The notes below the pieces were generated by a model. It searched no databases, was not told the origin of the DNA, and worked only from the letters and a program-made list of their open reading frames with translations. The position numbers and the translations under genes are program-made. A stretch of DNA of 64,000 bases. Origin: Candidatus Korarchaeum sp. (GTDB lineage: Archaea > Korarchaeota > Korarchaeia > Korarchaeales > Korarchaeaceae). The stretch is from NCBI GenBank assembly GCA_038888615.1, contig JAWAID010000002.1, positions 689,654 through 753,653 on the forward strand. The letters are read 5' to 3'. Positions 43,886-51,687 of the stretch are shown here, piece after piece (within the stretch, counting starts at the first letter, position 1; every line of letters starts with the position of its first letter).

Positions 43886-44052
43886 AGGCATTAGATCATC
43901 TTGAGGATCAACTTTTAATCCTTGATCGGGTTTTGTGATCCTTCTACGAGCAGAGCATCTCGACACGCGAACTTTGGTTCTCATAATGAACCATTTCTTT
44001 ATATTTTCAATACTTTAAATATTGTACTAAAGATACGTCGGGAGGCGGCGGT

Positions 44053-44466
44053 ATGGTAGACGTAACGGTTGACATCGTCAAACCCTGGGTAGTGGAGACC
44101 AAGGCTGAGAGGCATGGGAGCTTCTTGGAGGTGAGGAATGTCCTGACTTCGATCTGGAGGGTATCCTTATCCGGAAAGAAGAGTTATCTAGTGCCAGTCA
44201 GGATGGAAATAGTCTCGAGGGGGCTCTTCGTCATGTACCTCTCCAACGTTCCGGATGGCGACGGCTATCAACCCGTGGCTAAGTGCGCGGCTGTGGAAGC
44301 GGCTGAGAAGTGCTTGAGGGAGCTTATGGAGAGGTACCCTGACTTCGAACCGGATGCTAGCACGATAGCGAGTATCATAGAGGGATGCGTCTCCGAGAGG
44401 CTTAAGGGGAAGCTGGGTTCCTTCGCTACGGCTAAGGTGAAGTGTGGAGCTATAAGCACGGAGTAA
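44053..44466 (+). CDS. Hypothetical protein
   Basis: A 137-residue soluble protein I do not recognise. A run of strands fills the first 75 residues (VDVTVDIVKPWVVETKAE, YLVPVRMEIVSRGLFVMYL), then two helices. Three cysteines (two in KCAAVEAAEKC) lie in the helical half. A strong Shine-Dalgarno (GGGAGGCGGCGG) and a TATA-containing imperfect palindrome (44008-44024) precede it, so expression is likely. It is surrounded by minus-strand genes. Confidence 0.55.
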   Translation: MVDVTVDIVKPWVVETKAERHGSFLEVRNVLTSIWRVSLSGKKSYLVPVRMEIVSRGLFVMYLSNVPDGDGYQPVAKCAAVEAAEKCLRELMERYPDFEPDASTIASIIEGCVSERLKGKLGSFATAKVKCGAISTE

Positions 44467-44480
44467 CTTCTTCCGTTTTT

Positions 44481-45512
44481 TCAAGAAGCTCCTTTAGGCG
44501 ATATCGTCAGATAAGCTATTCCTCTCTCCTTGAAGGGCCAAGGCACCGCGCTGACCTCGGATCCCCTGTCCAGCCTCATCATACCCGCTCTCTCCTGCTG
44601 AACCATCCAGATCTCGGGAGCCGAGGGGTAGAACGCCAGGAACCTCATCACCTTGTTCCTCAACTTTGCCCCCTTTAGCTCGAACCTCCTCCTCAGGCTC
44701 CAGTCCGATAGCTCCCTGGAGAGCTGATCCAACACCTCAACCATCCTGCTGTCCACGTTCAGCTTAGCGTAGACGAACCTCTTCATCGTGCTCATTATGG
44801 AGCTCTTCAGCTCCCTATAGCTCTCATTTATCCTCTGAGCCATCAGGAGGAGATCCATCGACTCCTGTCTCGGGGAGGGGAGCTTAATGCAGTAGTCCTG
44901 GTTCGGGGCCACCACCCTCGAGAGGACCTGCTTAGGCGCCTTCTCCAGCAGCTCCTGAGACACGTACTCCCTCATCAAGGTTGAGAAAGCCAAAGGATAA
45001 AGGACGAGCTTCAATAACACGTCTAAATCCTCCTTCGTCTTGAAGAAGTCCTCCATACCGAGGCTGAAGAGGGAAAAAGCTTCCCTAGCCCTCTCCCCCC
45101 ATATCAATGAGCACTCCCTCATTAACCTCAGGTAAGTGGCTCTCAATCCCTCTAGATCGAGCCCCTGAGCGACCCCCATGTTCAGGAGCCTCCAAGCCAG
45201 TGAGAAGAGGACCACGCCCTTGAAGGGGTTCGGGAACCGAGATCCCCTCACGTCGAAGAGCCTTATCACCTCCTCGTTATGGAGCCTCATCAGGTCCTTC
45301 TCCCTCATACCGGTCTCCCTCTCGTTGAAGGGTAACGCCGGGGGGCCCGTTAATATCAGCGATTCGGAGAGGGATGTACCTGAGTGCCTGGTCCAGAGCA
45401 CGGATTCCTCAAGCTCGGGATTGAAGTGCCTGACCGAGATCGCCTTACCCCTGAGGAGCTCCCTCATGAATTGGAGGACATCTAGCCAGAGCTCATCCTG
45501 GTGCTTATCCAT
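44481..45512 (-). CDS. Hypothetical protein
   Basis: About 343 residues, soluble and mainly helical, no family recognised. The ATG at 45512 (MDKHQDELW) is chosen because the longer frame to 45542 overlaps the secreted gene more deeply. Features include a basic helical segment with MSTMKRFVYAKLNVD and a C-terminal APEIWMVQQERAGMM region. No signal peptide, so unlike its neighbours it stays inside the cell. It follows the secreted 166-residue gene with an essentially zero gap, suggesting a shared role with it. Confidence 0.6.
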   Translation of the reverse strand: MDKHQDELWLDVLQFMRELLRGKAISVRHFNPELEESVLWTRHSGTSLSESLILTGPPALPFNERETGMREKDLMRLHNEEVIRLFDVRGSRFPNPFKGVVLFSLAWRLLNMGVAQGLDLEGLRATYLRLMRECSLIWGERAREAFSLFSLGMEDFFKTKEDLDVLLKLVLYPLAFSTLMREYVSQELLEKAPKQVLSRVVAPNQDYCIKLPSPRQESMDLLLMAQRINESYRELKSSIMSTMKRFVYAKLNVDSRMVEVLDQLSRELSDWSLRRRFELKGAKLRNKVMRFLAFYPSAPEIWMVQQERAGMMRLDRGSEVSAVPWPFKERGIAYLTISPKGAS

Positions 45513-45513
45513 C

Positions 45514-46014
45514 TTACCCGCCCATTGAAGCGGGAATAACAACTATAGCGGCTCTCGGGGACTGCATGTAAGCTCTTAGCTCCCTGATCCCCCTAACTAA
45601 GAATGCGTTAGCCGCTCTGTAGGTCCCGAACCTGTCGTTCCCAGCTACTATGACCAGGTACTTCCCGAACCTAGTCTTGATGAAGTAGTAGGCGTAGCCC
45701 CTCCTCTCCAAATTGGCCCTCTCCTCACCCGATAGCAGGGGAGCTACTAGATCCCCTATACCCTCGGGGGCCCTGTGACCGCCCAGTATCACGATGAACT
45801 GAGCGTAGTTCACAGCTGCATTGAAGCTCTCGGGCGGGAATATGGCTACCTCGAAGCCCATCGACTCCAGGGAGGACCTGAGTCTCTCGGCAGTGGCCAT
45901 GTCTATCCCATTCGAGATTATGGCTACGGGGCCGGTTAGCTCAACTGAGGCGATGGGGAAGGAGCTTGCCGCGAGGATCGAGAGGAGCATCAGAGGGGCC
46001 AAGTATCTGAGCAT
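45514..46014 (-). CDS. Secreted protein with S-layer-like domain
   Basis: A 166-residue exported protein with signal peptide (MLRYLAPLMLLSILAASSFPIA). The rest is one alpha/beta domain: GPVAIISNGIDMATAERL, AQFIVILGGHRAPEGI, and VIVAGNDRFGTYRAANAFL near residue 130. The segment G-N-D-R-F-G-T-Y-R-A-A resembles G-T-H-R-Y-G-T-E-A-A in the large secreted protein at 41903 and the repeat seen in several archaeal S-layer and cell-surface proteins. A surface role is inferred. It is the first gene of a likely operon with 44481-45512. Confidence 0.68.
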   Translation of the reverse strand: MLRYLAPLMLLSILAASSFPIASVELTGPVAIISNGIDMATAERLRSSLESMGFEVAIFPPESFNAAVNYAQFIVILGGHRAPEGIGDLVAPLLSGEERANLERRGYAYYFIKTRFGKYLVIVAGNDRFGTYRAANAFLVRGIRELRAYMQSPRAAIVVIPASMGG

Positions 46015-46185
46015 CGATTGATGCTGCTTGAAGCAAATAAATACTTATCGTTTCACTACCGATCCCTCAGTACCATTCCTGACTCCGCAAACGTTAATAA
46101 GGGGTTCCGGGGAAGCTTATCGGGCCGATGATGAGGATTCCTTTAACTTAGCCGTGAGGAGAGACGGGCGGTCTGATGGCCTCAA

Positions 46186-46869
46186 CTACCTAGAGCCCGT
46201 CCTAGCCCTAACGTACCTGTAAACATAATCAGCTAGAGCTCTAGGGTTCCTAGTCTGCATGTAGACTCTCCCAGGGCCCTTCAGATCCACCACTATACCC
46301 TCACCCCCGAGCACAGCCGACTTCAGTCCGCTGAAGAGCTTAGCGTCCCAGCTTACGGTTGAGTCCATCGCCACCAAGTGAAAGTTATCTATCGTAGCTC
46401 CCTCGTCGACTTTGAGCTCCCTCGCCTCCAAGGCCCCGTAGCTCCCCAGCCAAACGACGCCCTTACCGCTCAGCTTGAGCCAGAAGAGCTGCCCCTCCGC
46501 TAACAGCCCCCTGATCCCCGTGAAAACTATACCTATGTCGATGTCACCTGAGTGAGCTAGGTAGCTCGTGTCCTGAACTATCAGATCCTTCTTACCGTCG
46601 ATCTCCACTGTCGCTACATCGCCCGGCAGCTCCGGAGCGAGCCATAACTCCCCCTCTCCCTTAGCTGTGAAAGTGTTCAGGAAGAGGGATTCCCCGCCCA
46701 GGAATGCCCTCTTCAGGGAGCTGGTCACTCCGCCATAAGCTTGAGTCCTGACCTCGAGGCCGGGGCTCATGAATATCATGGAGCCGGCTTCGGCCGTGAC
46801 ACTCTCCCCGGGGCTCAGGCTGATCTTGAGGATGCTGTAGCTAGGCCTAGACGTAATTTCGTACCTCAA
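46186..46869 (-). CDS. AIM24/TIGR00266 family protein
   Basis: A 227-residue all-beta protein of the AIM24 (DUF124) family. Characteristic features: LSPGESVTAEAGSMIFMSPGLEVRTQ near the N-terminus, then FLGGESLFLNTFTAKGEGELWLAPELPGD, and a C-terminal GEGIVVDLKGPGRVYMQTRNP. Family function is not settled (the mitochondrial member affects membrane organisation). It is on the same strand as the DUF4013 membrane gene, 27 bases downstream of it, and these two may form one transcript concerned with the cell envelope. Confidence 0.85.
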   Translation of the reverse strand: MRYEITSRPSYSILKISLSPGESVTAEAGSMIFMSPGLEVRTQAYGGVTSSLKRAFLGGESLFLNTFTAKGEGELWLAPELPGDVATVEIDGKKDLIVQDTSYLAHSGDIDIGIVFTGIRGLLAEGQLFWLKLSGKGVVWLGSYGALEARELKVDEGATIDNFHLVAMDSTVSWDAKLFSGLKSAVLGGEGIVVDLKGPGRVYMQTRNPRALADYVYRYVRARTGSR

Positions 46870-46896
46870 TCAGACCACCTAGTCATGATACAGAAG

Positions 46897-47541
46897 CTAA
46901 GGCTGCTTGAACTCTAGCTCATCGAGTATGAGCGCCAGGGACTTCCCGAAGAAGACCCCGAAGAAGACCCCCGCTATGGCCCCACCTACCCAGGGGATCA
47001 CGGAGCCTATCGCCCCGATTATGAGGAGTATTACGAACATTATTACAAGCCATATCAAGTACCTTGCGAAGCCGATCCTCTCTATAAGCCCCCAGTTCTC
47101 GCTGAAAGCGAATATCTTCGAGAAGTTCCCGGTCCTCACCATGTTCCCTATTGCGATCACCCCCATGAACATGAAGGCGAAGAGGAGTATCAAGCCGATG
47201 ATGAGGAAGGGCGTGAAGATCAGGGACGACATGACCCCTCCATAGCTCTCTCGCGGGAGAGTGAGGCCTATCCCTCCAACCATCATTATCAACGCTGGGA
47301 TTAAAGCATATATCAAAGCCGCTATGAATATTAGGAGGCCGTCAACGAATAGCTTCCCGTAGTCGGACAGTTTGGGAGGATCCTCAGGGCTCTCCCTGAT
47401 TATCTTAGCCATGTATCCTGTGAAGATGAAGTTAACTAACGGTATCAAGTTGATGACTATCAGGAGGATCAGGTTCCCTATATCGCTGAAGAGCTTACCC
47501 GTGAAGGATGCCGCTCTATTCAGGTTCTCGCTTAACTCCAT
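46897..47541 (-). CDS. DUF4013 membrane protein
   Basis: A 214-residue integral membrane protein with about five hydrophobic segments. The N-terminus (FSDIGNLILLIVINLIPLVNFIFTGYMAKIIRES, split) and PKLSDYGKLFVDGLLIFIAALIYALIP match the DUF4013 family, found in archaea and some bacteria with no known function. It precedes the AIM24-family gene on the same strand. A long AT-rich region upstream (47542-47716) holds its promoter. Confidence 0.78.
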   Translation of the reverse strand: MELSENLNRAASFTGKLFSDIGNLILLIVINLIPLVNFIFTGYMAKIIRESPEDPPKLSDYGKLFVDGLLIFIAALIYALIPALIMMVGGIGLTLPRESYGGVMSSLIFTPFLIIGLILLFAFMFMGVIAIGNMVRTGNFSKIFAFSENWGLIERIGFARYLIWLVIMFVILLIIGAIGSVIPWVGGAIAGVFFGVFFGKSLALILDELEFKQP

Positions 47542-47716
47542 AACAACCCCTTTTTGTTTAAGCCCGCTTTTATATAAAGTTTTCAGGTCAACTGCCGTGT
47601 TAAATTTTTACATTTAAGTGGTGAAACTGAGAGATAATAAGATTTAATCTGTTTCGAAGCTGAAGCAGACTATTAAAATTCCTATTTTTAAGACCTTCAT
47701 GTGAAATATTTTTGAA

Positions 47717-48355
47717 TTATTCTGGGATCCCCAGCCTCCCTTTGAAGTAATCCAAGGAGTATATGGCGGCAGCAGGGTTATGCCCCGTCACCCTGTCCTT
47801 CGCGATTAAGTACGTTACTGGAGCCTTAGAGCTCATCATGAAGAGGGTATCGTGCCCCACGCATAATCCGATCACCACGTTCAACTGAGTACCGATGCTG
47901 TTCAACAGTTCAGCTTGAACTAGGGGATTGCAAATGGATTCATGCTTCCCGGGCTCGAGCTTATCACTCTCACTCAAACCTAACGAGCTCTTATCCACGC
48001 CTCCGCACTTACAGCAAACTGAGTGAACATCGAAGCCCTTGCTCTCTAAGTACTCGTGCACCCTCTCGGCTTCCCAGCTCAGCCCTATGCAGAAGGCGAT
48101 CCCTATCCTCTTGAAGCCAAGTCTTTCAGCGAACTCAGCTACTTCTCTGAGCCTGGGCCAGAAGCAGTAACCATCCTTCTCTATCTTAGAGGCAGCTTCA
48201 TGCATCTTCCTCACTTCTTCGCTCTCATAACCCCTCATCGCTCTAGCTATGACCTCGGGGTACGCTTTGATGGGGCAGTAGTTGGGTACCTCGGGGGGAT
48301 TCGAGTAGCAGTTCTTCACCCTACAGAGAGCGCACTTAAGGGCTTCTCGGGGCAC
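47717..48355 (-). CDS. DUF1847 metal-binding protein
   Basis: A 212-residue cysteine-rich protein of the DUF1847 family. Cysteines cluster at the N-terminus (KCALCRVKNCYS, NYCP), then FCIGLSWEAE, CCKCGG near residue 118, ICNPL, and GLCVGHDTLF. The arrangement suggests binding of zinc or an iron-sulfur cluster. The function is unknown. It is on the same strand as the M24 peptidase upstream with 46 bases between, with its own AT-rich surroundings. Confidence 0.82.
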   Translation of the reverse strand: MPREALKCALCRVKNCYSNPPEVPNYCPIKAYPEVIARAMRGYESEEVRKMHEAASKIEKDGYCFWPRLREVAEFAERLGFKRIGIAFCIGLSWEAERVHEYLESKGFDVHSVCCKCGGVDKSSLGLSESDKLEPGKHESICNPLVQAELLNSIGTQLNVVIGLCVGHDTLFMMSSKAPVTYLIAKDRVTGHNPAAAIYSLDYFKGRLGIPE

Positions 48356-48400
48356 TTAGGTCACTTCATCGTCCCCTCGGGAGTAATTAATAAAAATGCG

Positions 48401-49504
48401 CTAGAGCGTCACCAACTCCCTAGTTGCCTTAGTGAGCCTCTCCCCTCTCCCACTGACGATGGCCACGTCGTCCTCTATCCTAACTCCGAACTCCCCCTCT
48501 AAGTACACTCCGGGCTCTATGGTGAATACCATACCGTTCCTCAACTCGGTCTCACTGTTGGGAGCTATGTAAGGCTCCTCATGTATGTCAAGACCTAAGC
48601 CATGCCCGGTCCTGTGGGTGAAATACTCACCGTACCCCTTGGTAGTTATCAAACCTCTAGCTACGGAATCCACCTCCCTAGCCATCGCACCCTCCCTGAC
48701 AGCTTGAAAGGCTTCCTCTTGAGCTTCCTTGACGATCTCATAAACTTCAGAAGCCTTCTTAGATGGCTTACCGATCGAGAAGGTCCTGGTTATATCTGAG
48801 CAGTAACCCTTGTACCTAGCCCCGAAATCGATTATCAGGATATCACCTTCAGTTATCCTCCTCTCCCCGGGGGTATGATGGGGATTGGCTCCATTCGGCC
48901 CTGATGCGACTATGGCATCGAAGGAGAACTTATCAGCCCCCAGATCTACTATCGCATTTTCTATCATTCTAGCAACTTCTCTCTCCTTCTTTCCCTCAAG
49001 ATCCTCGCTGATTATCCTCTCTATAGTTTTATCAGCTATTCTAGCAGCTTCCCTCATCAAAGCTATCTCGCTCTCATCCTTCACCACCCTGAGCTTCGAG
49101 GTCAGTTGACTTAGAGGTCTCAGATCGTAATTCCTCAGGAAATCGTAGATCCTGAGGAGATGAGCAGCCTGCATGTGATCATCCACCGCTATGCTTCCTG
49201 ATCTCCCGAAAAGCCTCTCGATCAGACCTTTTATTATCTCATAGGGGTTCTCTGAATCGCTCCATATCCTCACGTCCCTTATCCAAGTCTCCTTTAGCTC
49301 GTTCTCGTACAACTTGGGTGCTAGGAGGGACACATCACCATCGGATGATATTAAGAGGGCGAAGAGCCTCTCTAAGGTAGCTGATGGGGACAGCCCCGTT
49401 AGGTAGAGTAGGTTCGTCCCAGGGACCACTATAGCCCCTGCCAATCCGGATTCCTTCATCGAGTTGACCAACATATTCAACCTGCCCTCGAAGGGAGCTA
49501 CCAT
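48401..49504 (-). CDS. Xaa-Pro dipeptidase/aminopeptidase (M24 family)
   Basis: A 367-residue metallopeptidase cleaving X-Pro bonds. The C-terminal pita-bread domain carries all five metal ligands: two Asp in DFGARYKGYCSDITRTF, His in HRTGHGLGLDIHEEP, Glu in TIEPGVYLEGE, and Glu in VRIEDD. The N-terminal half is the creatinase-like domain. It is cytosolic and would finish the proline-containing peptides brought in by the opp transporter; with the hydroxyproline dehydratase this points to collagen-like or proline-rich peptides as food (inference). Confidence 0.93.
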   Translation of the reverse strand: MVAPFEGRLNMLVNSMKESGLAGAIVVPGTNLLYLTGLSPSATLERLFALLISSDGDVSLLAPKLYENELKETWIRDVRIWSDSENPYEIIKGLIERLFGRSGSIAVDDHMQAAHLLRIYDFLRNYDLRPLSQLTSKLRVVKDESEIALMREAARIADKTIERIISEDLEGKKEREVARMIENAIVDLGADKFSFDAIVASGPNGANPHHTPGERRITEGDILIIDFGARYKGYCSDITRTFSIGKPSKKASEVYEIVKEAQEEAFQAVREGAMAREVDSVARGLITTKGYGEYFTHRTGHGLGLDIHEEPYIAPNSETELRNGMVFTIEPGVYLEGEFGVRIEDDVAIVSGRGERLTKATRELVTL

Positions 49505-49591
49505 GGGACCACCGATCGATCGGGATCCTGAAAGATATAAAAGGGAGGGGATTCCCTCGCCCCTCGTAAGTTAAAAAGATGTGAGATTCCC

Positions 49592-49927
49592 TTAGAGCTT
49601 TATCTTCGGTGCTAAAACCCAGAGGACCCTGACCTCCTCATCCCCTATGTTCTCGATGTAGTGAGGTGTCCCCTTGGGGTTGAGCAGGAGGTCTCCGGGC
49701 CTAAGCACTAGCTCCTCCTCATCCGTGCAGAACTTAAGCGTTCCGGATATCATGAAGGATAGCTCATCGCTCTCAGAGTGCGAACTGAAGCCCTTGGGAG
49801 GATACCTCTCCCCAGGCTTTATCACGGCCACCCCGGACTGCAGTATATCACCCGTCAGTAGCTCGAGCACATGCTCCTTGACCCCACTCCAGAACTCATC
49901 CGACAGGTTCATCCTCTTGACTCCCAT
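49592..49927 (-). CDS. Cupin domain protein
   Basis: About 111 residues forming one cupin barrel: GERYPPKGFSSHSESDELSFMISG then LRPGDLLLNPKGTPHYIENIG, giving His and Glu metal-ligand candidates (H in SSHSES, E in SDELS, H in TPHYIE). Start at the ATG 49927; a GTG at 49936 would overlap the hyuB stop. It directly follows hyuB and may be a sensor or a small accessory enzyme for the hydantoinase reaction. Confidence 0.8.
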   Translation of the reverse strand: MGVKRMNLSDEFWSGVKEHVLELLTGDILQSGVAVIKPGERYPPKGFSSHSESDELSFMISGTLKFCTDEEELVLRPGDLLLNPKGTPHYIENIGDEEVRVLWVLAPKIKL

Positions 49928-49929
49928 AC

Positions 49930-51687
49930 TCAACACCCTCTCTCCCTCATCTCCTTTCTTAGCCTCTCAGTAGCTTCGAAGTCCACTTCTAGCGTCTCGG
50001 GATTTATCACAACCCCGTATATCTCCCTAGCCTGCTGAACCGTTACGTAACGGTTCAAGACATCCCATTGAACGAGCTTCGGATCCCTTTCGAGGGGCCT
50101 CCCCCAGCCCCCACCTCCCCCGCTCCTTATGCTCACGATATCACCCTTCAGTAACCTCATATTGAACGCTCTCCCACCGTCCCAGATGACCTTATCATCC
50201 CTGAGGACCACGATGTGATTGCAGGATCCGGGTAAGCCACCATCAACCCCCCACGGAGGGTAGCTTATCCTGTTTATCGAGCAGACGAGCTCAGCTCCCT
50301 CAGCCAGTATCCTGTAGTCCTTCCTCATACCGAACCCGCCTCTGAACCTCCCATGTCCCACGCCATCCTCCAAGTTGAGCCTCATGCACTCGACCCTTAT
50401 GGGGTACTCCCTCTCTATCACCTCAGCAGGGTGCGCGTAGGTCTCACCGTCAGCTGAAGCCACTAGTACGGACTCACCGTCCCTATCGATAGCTGCTCCC
50501 CATCCTCCGGGGTTCGGCTCAACTAAGATCTTGTACTTCTTATCCCTGGGGTCTATCATGCTCAGTGTCTCCGCTACCACTGATAGGAAGTGCCCTGCGG
50601 TGAGCCTCTCGGGTATGTGAGGAGCGAGAGCCTTCCAGATAAGGTCTACAGCATAGAACATGGTCTCCCAGTAGCAACTGGTGGCTGCTGGAGGCACGGC
50701 ATTGAATATGGTACCTTCGGGAGCTATTACTTTAACGGGGTCGAAGTAGCCTTCGCTCACTGAGACGTGAGGATCCGTCACCGCTACGAAGGCTATCGTA
50801 GCCGAAGCGTAAGTTCCTGGGAGTGTCGTATTTATAGGAGCCCTGACCTGCGGCGGGTTCTCCGTGAAATCTGCTATGAATTCATCCTCAGTTATCTTCA
50901 CCCTAACCGTTATCCTTATGTCCTCATCCATCCCCTCGTACTTCTCTATATGCTCCTCAGCGAAGTACTCCCCTTTGGGAAGCTTCTGGAGGTTCTTCCT
51001 CGCTAGCACCCTCCCCTCACTGAGTTTATCCTCCATAGCCTCTCTCACTGTATCAGCACCGTACTTATCACAGAGATCAACTATCCTGCGTTGAGCGTAC
51101 CTCAGAGCTGCAGCCAGAGCTTCTATATCGCCATGTACGTAATCAGGTATCCTGCTATTTCGTAGAACCAGCCTCAGGACATCTATATTGAGCTCGCCCC
51201 TCCTGTAAAGGCGGACGCCGGGTATTATTATCCCCTCCTGATATATCTCTGTCGCGTTTGGACCCCAGCTACCCGGGTTCATGCCTCCAACATCGTTCAC
51301 ATGCCCTCTTATCGCACCTATAGCCATGAGCTTCTCCCTGTAGAATAGGGGCATCACTAAGCCGACGTCGTTCAGGTGGGTACCAGCTATATAGGGATCG
51401 TTCACTAAGTAGATGTCACCAGGCTCCATTCTAGAGCCTTGCTCCTCCAGTAGTTTCATCATGTTCCTTGACATTATCGGGAGTATATCTATGAAGACCG
51501 GAAGCCCTGTCCCTATCGCTATCAGTCTTCCCTCCGCATCGAGGAGAGCGGGTGAGAAGTCGTAAGTCTCGTATATTATGCTGCTTTTAGCTGACCTTAT
51601 GGTGGTGTAGAACATCTCCTTAGCGATGCTCGAAAGGACATTCTTTATTATTTGAATCGTAACAATATCCCTACTCATCAGGACCAC
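49930..51687 (-). CDS. hyuB: Hydantoinase/oxoprolinase beta subunit HyuB
   Basis: The 585-residue B subunit of an ATP-dependent hydantoinase-type enzyme (N-methylhydantoinase, 5-oxoprolinase or acetone-carboxylase-like family). Recognised by GDIYLVNDPYIAGTHLNDVGL (about 91-111), AIGAIRGHVNDVGG, and the C-terminal GGGGWGRPLERDP. It overlaps hyuA by 10 bases, so the two subunits are co-translated. The exact substrate (hydantoins, 5-oxoproline or ketones) is not given by the sequence; near peptide transporters, 5-oxoproline or cyclic imides are plausible. Confidence 0.9.
   Translation of the reverse strand: MVLMSRDIVTIQIIKNVLSSIAKEMFYTTIRSAKSSIIYETYDFSPALLDAEGRLIAIGTGLPVFIDILPIMSRNMMKLLEEQGSRMEPGDIYLVNDPYIAGTHLNDVGLVMPLFYREKLMAIGAIRGHVNDVGGMNPGSWGPNATEIYQEGIIIPGVRLYRRGELNIDVLRLVLRNSRIPDYVHGDIEALAAALRYAQRRIVDLCDKYGADTVREAMEDKLSEGRVLARKNLQKLPKGEYFAEEHIEKYEGMDEDIRITVRVKITEDEFIADFTENPPQVRAPINTTLPGTYASATIAFVAVTDPHVSVSEGYFDPVKVIAPEGTIFNAVPPAATSCYWETMFYAVDLIWKALAPHIPERLTAGHFLSVVAETLSMIDPRDKKYKILVEPNPGGWGAAIDRDGESVLVASADGETYAHPAEVIEREYPIRVECMRLNLEDGVGHGRFRGGFGMRKDYRILAEGAELVCSINRISYPPWGVDGGLPGSCNHIVVLRDDKVIWDGGRAFNMRLLKGDIVSIRSGGGGGWGRPLERDPKLVQWDVLNRYVTVQQAREIYGVVINPETLEVDFEATERLRKEMRERGC

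Noticed and set aside
44008-44024. Imperfect palindrome upstream of 44053 as an operator
   Set aside because: It mostly coincides with an AT-rich TATA region, where such symmetry is common by chance.
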